A DNA stretch of 64,000 bases from Halomonas citrativorans (GTDB taxonomy: Bacteria > Pseudomonadota > Gammaproteobacteria > Pseudomonadales > Halomonadaceae). Below are positions 18,743 through 26,424 of this stretch, piece by piece. The position numbers and the translations under genes were made by a program. The stretch's first letter is position 1. Each line of letters starts with the position of its first letter. The notes below the pieces were generated by a model, which ran no database searches, had not been told where the DNA came from, and saw nothing but the letters and a program-made list of their open reading frames with translations. The stretch covers positions 1-64,000 of the forward strand of contig NZ_FUKM01000059.1 of NCBI RefSeq assembly GCF_900163645.1, in the 5' to 3' direction.

Positions 18743-19324
18743 CTATGCACCCTCTTTCTCCAACACGACTTCCCATAGCGCCTTCGACTTAACATATTTG
18801 CCGGTGAAATAGTGTTCCACTGAAATCCTTTTCCAGCCAACAGCGAACAGTGATTCAATAGAAGCTTCGTCAAAAAAGCGCTTGGGCACACCGTCCACAA
18901 GAAAGAAGTTTGATTCGAGTTGCGGGTGACCGCTGGCTCCAAAGTTGCGATCCTGAGTGGAATTAAGACGGCAAAGCAGAATGCCACCAGGACGTAACGT
19001 AGATCGTATTTTTCGGATAAGTGCTTGCGTTTCATCCCAAGCGAAGTAGTGCAGCGATAAGCTCGCCACCACAACACCTGGCTCGCAGCACTGTTCAGGG
19101 AAAGGATCACGTACGTCTCTACATTCCACTACGGCCTTGGGCACTCTGATTTTGGCGAGCCCTGCCGCCGTACGAGACAAATCGAAAGCGTAAACGCTCA
19201 AGCCGGCATTTGAGAGGACGGCCGTGTCATCGCCGTGGCCACACCCAATTTCAAGAACACTATCTTTACCTGCGCGCTCGCGCACCAACGGTAACCATCG
19301 ATTAAGCCAAGGATCTGTAAGCAT
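18743..19324 (-). CDS. Class I SAM-dependent methyltransferase
   Basis: The protein has 193 residues with motif I VLEIGCGHGDDTAVL and motif II VYAFDLS for S-adenosylmethionine binding, VVASLSLHYF (motif IV region) and LRPGGILLCRLNS. The start at MLTDPWLNRW is chosen because AGGAGGG lies 11 nt upstream. Longer in-frame starts would run over the ada relic on the other strand. The methyl acceptor is unknown; small-molecule acceptors such as tellurite or thiols are guesses only. Confidence 0.8.
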   Translation of the reverse strand: MLTDPWLNRWLPLVRERAGKDSVLEIGCGHGDDTAVLSNAGLSVYAFDLSRTAAGLAKIRVPKAVVECRDVRDPFPEQCCEPGVVVASLSLHYFAWDETQALIRKIRSTLRPGGILLCRLNSTQDRNFGASGHPQLESNFFLVDGVPKRFFDEASIESLFAVGWKRISVEHYFTGKYVKSKALWEVVLEKEGA

Positions 19325-19371
19325 AGTATTTGAAACCCTCCTGTGAGTGACACCGGCGCTTTTTTTGTAGA

Positions 19372-19685
19372 GTGCGAAGTCGAGATACCGCACCATGTTC
19401 CCTAGGCTGGATGTTAGTGGCCGGCACAGAGCGCGTGTATCCGCTATTGTGCTGGGCGATGATCCCAGCGTTTTACCTACCCTGATCCAGGAGCGCTTTC
19501 CTAGCGCGCATCCCGAAAATGCTGGCGTGGATTTCTCTGCCATCATTGAACAAGTGATTACGCTCATTGAAGCATCTGAAAATAAAATTAAACTGCCTCA
19601 GGATATTCAAAGTGCTGTCTTTCAGGAACGTGTTTGGAAAGCGCTTAGCCCAATCTCTACCGATAAATACTGTGAGCAAAGATAA
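19372..19685 (+). pseudogene. ada: Relic of ada (O6-methylguanine methyltransferase/regulator)
   Basis: Plus-strand translation gives PCSLGWMLVAGTER in one frame and continues in another as VSAIVLGDDPSVLPTLIQER, then DFSAIIEQVITLIEA and IQSAVFQERVWKAL. Together this is the linker and the start of the Ogt domain of Ada. A frameshift lies near 19431-19440. The N-terminal zinc and AraC domains and the catalytic PCHR region are missing. It overlaps the region just upstream of the methyltransferase gene. A dead fragment of about 95 codons. Confidence 0.75.
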
Positions 19686-19735
19686 GGCCAGCTATTTGCC
19701 AACCCTATTAGCTCATTGTTTTAATTTAACAAGAT

Positions 19736-19908
19736 AACGCCCTCGAAATGCTATTTTCGCTTTACAAGCACAACGTATTCACGCAAGCCACGTCCTGAAA
19801 TATCAACCCTTTTAACACATGGAACAAATAACACGGCAAGCGCATTACCGTTGAAGTTATCGAGCGTATCGACACTATTACCATCAACTTCACTTATATC
19901 GAGTGGTA
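19736..19908 (+). pseudogene. Relic of a second pgi 3' end
   Basis: From 19754 to 19876 the plus strand aligns without gaps to 41 codons of pgi (17861-17983). 21 of 41 residues are identical, including LYKH..VF.Q, NIN.F..W, GKRI and ERIDT. A TGA replaces the Trp of IWNINSF and a TAA replaces a Gln. Weaker similarity extends on both sides. It is a heavily decayed duplicate or foreign copy of the pgi C-terminus, with no open frame. Confidence 0.78.
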
Positions 19909-19922
19909 ACGACAAAAAATGG

Positions 19923-20492
19923 TTATTCAACACGCTCTTCTCGCCACAAGAGCGGATAGTTAGATACAAAACCCGATGATTTTACTGTTAATTCCGTTTC
20001 AAATGCTCCGCCACTGGATGAGTAGTGAAATATTGACTCTGATTGCCGGGTGTAACGTTGAGGTAGCTTTTCTAACGTCAGCTCTGGAAATGTTAACCAA
20101 GCAGCGACTGCCTGCTCGGAGTCTCCTATAGCCATATCGCATCGCCTGATAGGCAGCAAATTAGTCGCTGGTGAAAAGGCGAGATCAACGTCAATACACC
20201 CTTCAACCTGAGGTTGCTCAACCCCGTTCAACGTCCACACATTGCCAGGCTCGACCATAAGTACCACGTCAATCGGCTCATCATTAATGTTACCGGCCAC
20301 ATGCACTTCTTGCGTTTTCCAAGCCGCATCGCACACGACTCTGTAGGAGAGCAAGCACTTGTTGCCCTCGGCTACGAAGATGGAAGTTCCTGTCAGCAGG
20401 TGGCCTCTTTCGCCGCTGCTCACGTTGCATAACTCGTGTCCTGGCAGGTCCAACCGCTGCCAGACAATCGTATCTTTGGTTGGCATCGTCAT
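19923..20492 (-). CDS. Putative glycolipid-binding domain protein (PF06475-like)
   Basis: The 189-residue protein resembles the putative glycolipid-binding family. It has the opening WQRLDLPGHELCNV, RVVCDAAWKTQEVHV, WTLNG, GCIDVDLAFSPATNLLPIRR and a C-terminal LPQRYTRQ...FHYSS motif with a VSNYPLLW end. No signal peptide or membrane segment is visible, so it is probably cytosolic. The family has no firm biochemical role. Two relics lie just before its 3' end. Confidence 0.75.
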   Translation of the reverse strand: MTMPTKDTIVWQRLDLPGHELCNVSSGERGHLLTGTSIFVAEGNKCLLSYRVVCDAAWKTQEVHVAGNINDEPIDVVLMVEPGNVWTLNGVEQPQVEGCIDVDLAFSPATNLLPIRRCDMAIGDSEQAVAAWLTFPELTLEKLPQRYTRQSESIFHYSSSGGAFETELTVKSSGFVSNYPLLWREERVE

Positions 20493-20615
20493 AAATTCCG
20501 AACCTTACTCCTATCAATCACCCTATGCGGCGGAATCACTCAAGCCAGTTCAACCTTACTAAAGTTAGCTTATAAATGGCCGATAACGTCTATTAATAAC
20601 AACGAAGGATCGACC

Positions 20616-21533
20616 ATGAAGATCGGATTTTCCAATTTTATGTTGATAGGTACCCGTCACGAATCTTCGTCCGCTTTGAAGGTGTCTCGGGTCGCAAGCC
20701 AAAAGAGCCCGATGGTGGCAGCACCGGATGCTGACGATGCACTGACTAAACGCCTTAAAAAGCAGAAAGAGGCGTTTGAGCAACTGGCGGCCCTGCCCAG
20801 CCCAAAAGAGTCAGCGATGCAAAATGCTTCGCAGAAAGTCGGCTTTTTAAAGCAGCGGCTAGAAACACTTAAAGCGATGATGCGCTTCGCATCACCAGAA
20901 CAGCTCAAATCCATGGCTAAAGAGCTTAAAAGCATCGCACGCGAGCTAGGTGTGGCAGCGCGGCAATTAAATGATAGCGGCGGTGGTAGCGCTGGTCCTT
21001 CTGTCACGCCTACGGTAACGAGCGCCCAGCCAACAAGCAGTGTCACCCCTACCGCTTCTTCTGACAGTGCTGAAAACGGCAGCGCCGATACACAAGCTGA
21101 CGCTCAAGCCGCCAACGCGATGCTCGCCAGTGCGGAGGCGACCATGGCGAACCAGGATGATGAACAGAGCGAGCAAGCGCAGGGTGCAGCCACCACGACC
21201 AATGACGCGCCAAAGGCCGTAATCACCTCTTTGCAACCGCAGGATGATCGCCGTTCTCAAGGAATTAGCGCCAGCGAACACGCTCTACGCAGTATTTTGA
21301 TCGACACAAAAAAAGAGCTTCAGGAAGCGATGAACGAGCTAAAGATTCGCCTACGTCAAGAGGATAAAGAAGCCCGCCGAGAGCTTAAAAAGGCGGAAGA
21401 AGATATGAGCAAACTTGACCGTATACTGGCCCAGTCAACCTCCAATGCACTCTACTCTTCGCTAGGCCAAATACTATCTACTACCGTGAACAGTGCCAGC
21501 GTAGTCACGGGTAGCATTAGTGTGGAAGTTTGA
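20616..21533 (+). CDS. Unrecognised coiled-coil protein
   Basis: I do not recognise this 305-residue protein. Two predicted helical, charged stretches (about 40-125, with heptad-like LKKQKEAFEQLAAL and EQLKSMAKELKSIARELG; and about 230-275, very rich in Lys/Glu) flank a low-complexity Ser/Thr/Ala/Gln/Pro linker (about 130-210). The C-terminus (SSLGQILSTTVNSASVVTG) is uncharged and could be membrane- or self-interacting. The start is set by GAAGGA 6 nt upstream. It stands alone between oppositely oriented genes. Confidence 0.7.
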   Translation: MKIGFSNFMLIGTRHESSSALKVSRVASQKSPMVAAPDADDALTKRLKKQKEAFEQLAALPSPKESAMQNASQKVGFLKQRLETLKAMMRFASPEQLKSMAKELKSIARELGVAARQLNDSGGGSAGPSVTPTVTSAQPTSSVTPTASSDSAENGSADTQADAQAANAMLASAEATMANQDDEQSEQAQGAATTTNDAPKAVITSLQPQDDRRSQGISASEHALRSILIDTKKELQEAMNELKIRLRQEDKEARRELKKAEEDMSKLDRILAQSTSNALYSSLGQILSTTVNSASVVTGSISVEV

Positions 21534-21677
21534 CTATTCACTCGTTGCCCTACGGTCATCCGTTCACAGCACCGTTGCTGAAAAGGCACGCAGTGCAATG
21601 TTACTTTGAATATGTACTAGCATGAGCACAGGTTATGGGCGCTGTTGCAGTGTACAAAGTCATGAACTTTATTTGAG

Positions 21678-22241
21678 TTAACTAACTATTAACAGCACTT
21701 CATCAGTGCGTGTAATCACCGCATACTCCCCTTCCAGATTCGCCAGTGACATAGCATGCACTTCATCCGCCGTGCGATAAGTGCCTGCGTAATCCTGCTT
21801 AGCAAAGGTAAACGTGGCATCGGCGACGACGTGGGTATCAAAGCCAAGATTACCGGCCGTGCGAGCGGTGGCTTCAACCGAATTGCTGGTACTCACACCG
21901 ACGATAACCAGCCGCTTGATCTCGCGAGCGTGAAGCCAGCGCTCTAAGCCTGAGTGGGTAAATGCACAGGGTATGTTCTTTTCCACTACGTGCTCTTTAG
22001 GTTGCGGGACTAGTGCGGGCTGGAACTCTGCGCCTGGCTGTCCCGGCCAGAACGGCGAGCCGGGGGTCCGAGAGATATGCCGTACATGCACCACCGGCCA
22101 GCATGTACTACGCCACTTTGTAAGCAGGCGCTGGATATTTTCTTCCACATTAGGGTTATTGCGCTCGCCAGCGGCAGGGTCGCTCATACCCCGCTGCATA
22201 TCGATGATCATCAGAGCGACAGGTTGATTACTCGTTACCAA
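21678..22241 (-). CDS. Isochorismatase-fold hydrolase with Ser at the Cys position
   Basis: The 187-residue protein has the cysteine hydrolase fold: Asp14 in ALMIIDMQRG, Lys88 in VVEKNIPCAF, and the third catalytic loop VIVGVSTSNSVEATARTAGNLGF. The nucleophilic Cys of amidase-type members is replaced by Ser121. PhzD-type isochorismatases also lack this Cys, so this may be a different reaction or a subfamily trait. The substrate is unknown. No operon partner is evident. Confidence 0.8.
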   Translation of the reverse strand: MVTSNQPVALMIIDMQRGMSDPAAGERNNPNVEENIQRLLTKWRSTCWPVVHVRHISRTPGSPFWPGQPGAEFQPALVPQPKEHVVEKNIPCAFTHSGLERWLHAREIKRLVIVGVSTSNSVEATARTAGNLGFDTHVVADATFTFAKQDYAGTYRTADEVHAMSLANLEGEYAVITRTDEVLLIVS

Positions 22242-22332
22242 TTCAACATCCTCTTTTATAGGCTTCTTGGATCAGGCGTAAATCCAAGTACTTACGTGAA
22301 AACTGTGCGTTACTAGCCGCCCCTTCTCAAAA

Positions 22333-22779
22333 TTACTCGAAATACTTCAACCACCTATACAGCTTGCCTAAAAAGCGGGTACCGAGTATTAATCCGATGC
22401 TGAGTACAACCACTGCTAGCGAGCCGTAGGCCACTATGCCTCCCCACGCCCATTGGCCAATCGCTGTGCTCAAATGCTGAACGAAAAGATACACACCGAT
22501 CAAGAAGCTGCCTGCGCGTACCAAGCCCTCCTCGGCAATCGTTAAAGCAGGCTCAGCACGCTCTTCTCCAAGAAATTTATTGGCCAGCGTTACCGCAGAA
22601 AACCACAGTACGATACCCGCGATGAAAGGAAGAACAGCAGTGGCTGCGAGCCATGGCAGCCACTGGGCTAGCTCCGCATCGTAGCCTGGACTAAACAGCA
22701 GCGGAGATGCGCGTAGCAAAGGCGTAATGGCGAGGTAAATAGCGAGTAATCGAATCAAAAGAATGGAGAAAGGTTTCAC
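22333..22779 (-). CDS. Small four-helix membrane protein of unknown function
   Basis: The 148-residue product has four hydrophobic segments (about residues 4-24, 43-66, 85-107 and 115-136) and short charged loops, the layout of an inner-membrane protein. I do not recognise a family. The start is GTG with AAGGTAAGCCC upstream. It lies downstream of a secreted-protein gene, from which it is separated by a strong hairpin. Confidence 0.65.
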   Translation of the reverse strand: MKPFSILLIRLLAIYLAITPLLRASPLLFSPGYDAELAQWLPWLAATAVLPFIAGIVLWFSAVTLANKFLGEERAEPALTIAEEGLVRAGSFLIGVYLFVQHLSTAIGQWAWGGIVAYGSLAVVVLSIGLILGTRFLGKLYRWLKYFE

Positions 22780-22848
22780 GGGCTTACCTTACATTTAAAC
22801 CTCCAGCATAAGCCAAATTTGGCCCAAAAACCTGGCACCCGATACAAC

Positions 22849-22880
22849 ATTGCCTTGGTAATTTCTTACCAAGGCAATGA
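22849..22880 (-). terminator. Strong symmetrical hairpin
   Basis: CATTGCCTTGGTAA (22849-22862) and TTACCAAGGCAATG (22867-22880) form a perfect 14-bp stem with a TTTC loop. It follows the stop of the secreted-protein gene at 22929 on the minus strand by about 50 nt. No clear T-run follows on either side, so termination is likely but not textbook. Confidence 0.55.
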
Positions 22881-22928
22881 AGCAGTACGGCTACACTCTG
22901 TATAACGGACGAATGTAGAACCGGTTGT

Positions 22929-23390
22929 TTAACGATCCCGAATGACAATCGGACCAATGGGCGCAACGTTAGGCATGAATAGCATGACTTCGTTAACGTC
23001 GTGCATGGGGGCGACAAAATCGGCTTTCCAGGTACCTACGCGTGGGTTCTTGTCTGGTTCGTAGTTAAAGCTCAGCCGCAAGTTGTCTGGCGCGACCACA
23101 CCTCCATCTTCACGCAGCAGCGAGAACGACTGGTCGCCGAACTCGGCGTAGATCTGCCCGTCAATTCGATCTAGCGGGATATCTTCATAAATGATCTCGC
23201 CAGAGTAACCAGGGTAGTCCGTCACGAAACGTACTTCAATATGTAAAACGCCCTCTTTGCGAACAGCTTTATAAGGCTCAGCGTAGGCGTGACCACTGGC
23301 GGTGGGCGCGCGTTCAGCATTAAGTGCAAATGCTGGCGTGCTGGCTAGTGTTGTCAATAACAGCAGTGAAAGAGTGTTACGAAGCTTCAT
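22929..23390 (-). CDS. Secreted protein of unknown function
   Basis: The 153-residue precursor starts with a clear signal peptide (MKLRNTLSLLLLTTLASTPAFA, cleavage about residue 22). The mature part of about 130 residues is beta-rich and has no cysteine. I do not recognise a family; IIYEDIPLDRI and WKADFVAPMHDVNEVMLFMPN may be conserved. It lies about 120 nt after the alkaline phosphatase gene on the same strand and may be co-expressed with it. Confidence 0.65.
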   Translation of the reverse strand: MKLRNTLSLLLLTTLASTPAFALNAERAPTASGHAYAEPYKAVRKEGVLHIEVRFVTDYPGYSGEIIYEDIPLDRIDGQIYAEFGDQSFSLLREDGGVVAPDNLRLSFNYEPDKNPRVGTWKADFVAPMHDVNEVMLFMPNVAPIGPIVIRDR

Positions 23391-23510
23391 ATCTGACTCT
23401 TTTCGGGGTAGTGAGTGGATTGATAGTTGGCGAAGTGATATCAGGCAGTGGTTACCAACGGAACAGAGCCACCCGAAGGCGGCTCTGTTGTACTTGCAAT
23501 ACGTGGGTAT

Positions 23511-24956
23511 TTACTCAGCTTCGATACCGAAAGCGTTCAGGCCCGCGCGGAATACGTCGGTGTTGTCGATCCAGTAGTGGCTGTCTTCGTCTACTTCATA
23601 GCGGGAAAGACCGCCTTCTGCCTGAGCGATGTCGAAGAAGAACTCAGCGCCCGCGCCGTGGGCATACAACGGTACCAGCTCACGCGTGTGGGTATCGGAA
23701 TGCCAACGTACCAAGGGTAGCGCGCCAGCACCCTGATTAACGATCGGGCTATAGGCATTCACATCAGAGTCAGGACCTTGAAGCAAACCGTTACCGTGAT
23801 CAGTCGTTACAATGATCAAGGTATCGTCCCAGGAACTGTTGTTTTCTACCCACTCAACGGCCGCCTCCACAGCTTCGTTGAAGTCGATTTGCTCTTCGAT
23901 AATACGCGGCAGGTTGTTAGCGTGAGCAGCCCAATCCACAGCGCCACCTTCAACCATCAGGAAAAAGCCATTTTCGTTGCCGTTTTCACTGGCGTTGAGC
24001 ACGTTCAAAGCGCCGCCCGTCAGTGTGGCAAGGCTTGGTGACGTATCCAGTAGATTACCGCCGGTTACGCCGGGGCGGCTGTATTGCAGCGTCTGAATGT
24101 TCTGCACCAGGCCCAGTACTTTGTCCTTGGGAAGATCCAACTCACCAGCAGCCAGAGCTTCAAAATCGTCCTTGCTTTCGATAAAGGCGTAATCCGTTTC
24201 GCCGCCTACCAAGCGCTGGTAGGTCTCTTCGCCACCGATAAAGCGGAAATCGCTCTCACCGGGGTTATCGACATGCTCGCCGGCTGCATCGTAATAGGGG
24301 TGCCCGGTACCGATGGCGACAGTGGCAAGGCCAGAATCGACAATTTCGCGGCCAATTGCTCTATAGTCGTTGCGGCTTACGTTATGGGCCATGAAACCGG
24401 CAGGCGTCGCGTGGGAGACCTGCACCGATGAGACAACACCCAGAGCGCGGCCGCTATCAACAGTGTATTCGCCAATATGCTTAAGCGGCTCATCATCGTT
24501 GGACCAGTTGATGGCGCTGTTATAGGACTTATGGCCTGAAGCCAGCGCCGTTGCCGCTGCAGCGCTGTCGGTGTAATCAGCCCGAGCGTAGTCGTAACCG
24601 GCAAAGTAGCCCTTGTAGTTACCCAGGCTACCTTCGTAAACGGTGTCTACCGCCTCATCGTTCCAGAGCTCGGCTGGTTCAAACGTAACCGTACCGTCAT
24701 CACTCTTGGTGGGTGTGGTAGAGGTGTTTAACGGATGCATTGCCATGAAAAGCTGTGTGTCAAACTCATCATAAACTTCATGGCCCAGCGCGCCGTGACG
24801 GAAGTAACTTGCCGCACGGAACGTCTCGATACCGGTACCATCGGTGATCATCAAAATAACGTTCTTAGCTGTGTTTTCCTGCGCTAATACCGGCGTAACC
24901 ATGACCGATGCCAGTGCCAACGTGAGTGCATTGCGCGTAAAGTTCTTCATTTTCAT
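23511..24956 (-). CDS. Secreted alkaline phosphatase
   Basis: The 481-residue precursor has a signal peptide (cleavage about residue 25, VLA-Q). PhoA-superfamily residues are visible: metal ligand Asp39 in LMITDGTG, nucleophile Ser131 in YTDSAAAATAL, VSHATPAGFMAHN, GGAVDWAAHANN, VTTDHGNG, and C-terminal WHSDTHTRELVPLYAHG. It is predicted to release phosphate from organic esters in the periplasm or outside the cell. The ATG with AGGG upstream is preferred over one 12 codons earlier, because the signal peptide then begins MKMKNFTRN. No Pho box was recognised. Confidence 0.9.
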   Translation of the reverse strand: MKMKNFTRNALTLALASVMVTPVLAQENTAKNVILMITDGTGIETFRAASYFRHGALGHEVYDEFDTQLFMAMHPLNTSTTPTKSDDGTVTFEPAELWNDEAVDTVYEGSLGNYKGYFAGYDYARADYTDSAAAATALASGHKSYNSAINWSNDDEPLKHIGEYTVDSGRALGVVSSVQVSHATPAGFMAHNVSRNDYRAIGREIVDSGLATVAIGTGHPYYDAAGEHVDNPGESDFRFIGGEETYQRLVGGETDYAFIESKDDFEALAAGELDLPKDKVLGLVQNIQTLQYSRPGVTGGNLLDTSPSLATLTGGALNVLNASENGNENGFFLMVEGGAVDWAAHANNLPRIIEEQIDFNEAVEAAVEWVENNSSWDDTLIIVTTDHGNGLLQGPDSDVNAYSPIVNQGAGALPLVRWHSDTHTRELVPLYAHGAGAEFFFDIAQAEGGLSRYEVDEDSHYWIDNTDVFRAGLNAFGIEAE

Positions 24957-25145
24957 CCCTAAAATAAATTTAGCTAATTCGATATCCAACAAATCGTAGC
25001 GCCTAAAAATGTCATTTTCATGAACACCAATGAAGGTAAGTCAATTATTTCTAATAAACATGAATCGCAATCAGCAGCCGATCCGTAAAACTGTTCATTG
25101 TGGGTTTCGCCTGAGTAACGCTTGCACGCTTGGTCACAACACATA

Positions 25146-25165
25146 TACTGTATATATATACACCA
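25146..25165. promoter_or_regulatory. LexA (SOS) box upstream of the radical SAM gene
   Basis: CTGTATATATATACAC (25148-25163), with flanks TA and CA, matches 18 of 20 bases of the E. coli SOS consensus; the only changes are in the right CAGTA arm. It lies 20 nt upstream of the start of the SplB-like gene and 190 nt from the divergent phosphatase gene. It overlaps a TATACT -10-like sequence. DNA-damage control of the radical SAM gene is inferred. Confidence 0.8.
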
Positions 25166-25185
25166 ATCTAGAAAGAGGCAGGCGT

Positions 25186-26271
25186 ATGGCGTCTCTCGGC
25201 AAATCACCAATACGGACCACCGTGCACAAAGGCCGCGGGGCAACCTATGACCCGCACAACCGCTTTGCCCCAACCCATAGCGTGGCAGAAGACGACGGAT
25301 GGTGGCGCGAAGAGACTTCCCCCACACGGGCAACTGAAGTACGCGAAGAAACCAGTAAGAGTGCGCTTTCCTGGAACCGGTCGCCAGACTTACCTTTTGA
25401 TCGCTCATTGAACCCTTACCGAGGTTGTGAACATGGCTGTGTTTACTGCTATGCCCGCCCTTCTCATGCCTATTGGGATCAGTCGCCGGGGCTTGATTTT
25501 GAAACCAGGCTGATTGCAAGAAATGGCCTGGTTGAGCGATTAAGTGAGGAGTTTTGCAAGCCTGGATACGTCTGCCGACCAATCAATCTCTCTGGTAATA
25601 CCGATTGTTACCAGCCACTAGAAGCCAAGCGCCAATTAACGCGCCAGTTGCTTGAGCTATTATTGGCTTGCCGCCATCCAGTCACTATTGTGACCAAAAG
25701 CACGTTAGTGTTACGGGATATGGATATGCTGGCTGAGATGGCCGAACACCGCCTGGTGCGCGTATTTATTAGCCTGACCAGCCTGGACGCCAATATGAAA
25801 CGCACGCTTGAACCTCGTGCGGCCTCTCCTCAAGCGCGTTTAAAAGTTATCCGTGAGCTTAATACTGCAGGCATTCCCGTCGGGACACTTGTTTCTCCGG
25901 TCATACCCGGATTAACGGATCATGAAATAGAGCGGATTCTTGAGGCCGCCAGCCGTGCTGGCGCACGAACGGCGTCCTGGATGCTGCTGCGCTTGCCCCA
26001 TGAAGTCGCTCCACTCTTTGAAGCCTGGCTGGAAGCCCATTACCCAGAGCGTGCGGCCAAGGTAATGAGCCTGATTCGCCAATGCCGGGGCGGCAAGGCC
26101 TACGACGCTCAGTTCGGTAAGCGCTTTCGCGGCGAAGGTATTTTTGCCGATATGATTGCACAACGCTTTAATCGCGCCAGCCGCCAGTGGAACTTTCAAT
26201 CTCGTTCCGAGCAAGGGCTGAATACCCGAGACTTTCGCCCGCCCAACGCTCAGGGCGATCTTTTTTATTAA
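25186..26271 (+). CDS. SplB-like radical SAM protein (PA0069 family)
   Basis: This is a radical S-adenosylmethionine protein of 361 residues related to COG1533 (spore photoproduct lyase-like). The [4Fe-4S] motif is GCEHGCVYCYARPSH (Cx3Cx2C). Other family stretches are NLSGNTDCYQPLE, PVTIVTKSTLVLRD and a C-terminal rich in Arg/Gly. The true SplB substrate is a spore DNA photoproduct, absent here, so this protein's reaction is unknown. The start MASLGKSP follows AGAGG; the longer frame upstream crosses the LexA box. The SOS box suggests a link to DNA damage. Confidence 0.88.
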   Translation: MASLGKSPIRTTVHKGRGATYDPHNRFAPTHSVAEDDGWWREETSPTRATEVREETSKSALSWNRSPDLPFDRSLNPYRGCEHGCVYCYARPSHAYWDQSPGLDFETRLIARNGLVERLSEEFCKPGYVCRPINLSGNTDCYQPLEAKRQLTRQLLELLLACRHPVTIVTKSTLVLRDMDMLAEMAEHRLVRVFISLTSLDANMKRTLEPRAASPQARLKVIRELNTAGIPVGTLVSPVIPGLTDHEIERILEAASRAGARTASWMLLRLPHEVAPLFEAWLEAHYPERAAKVMSLIRQCRGGKAYDAQFGKRFRGEGIFADMIAQRFNRASRQWNFQSRSEQGLNTRDFRPPNAQGDLFY

Positions 26272-26280
26272 AGCCCATGA

Positions 26281-26368
26281 AAAAGGCATTTGCCTGACAT
26301 ACTCTCAGCTTACTGAAAGTGCCAAACAAATGCCTGAGTGATTAATACTGTTGTTTTTCGCTATTCGT
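26281..26368 (+). repeat. 88-bp direct repeat, copy 1 (also gadC terminator)
   Basis: This copy differs from 30083-30169 by about six substitutions and one deletion; a 39-bp core is identical. It carries a 9-bp inverted repeat (AGGCATTTG at 26284-26292, CAAATGCCT at 26327-26335). On the minus strand the hairpin ends in TTTTT, so it can terminate gadC. The two copies bracket the gadB-gadC block. Confidence 0.85.
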
Positions 26369-26424
26369 CATAGCTCTGCTTAAAATCTAATGGACCACAT
26401 TTCTAAACATCCTTTCATGGTTCA

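Noticed and set aside
22784..23017. A 77-codon frame overlapping the secreted protein gene
   Set aside because: Alternative frame of the secreted protein gene running through a hairpin; no ribosome site.
24974..25582. A 202-codon frame opposite the radical SAM gene
   Set aside because: It crosses the LexA box and lies antisense to a well-supported gene; the composition is that of a shadow frame.
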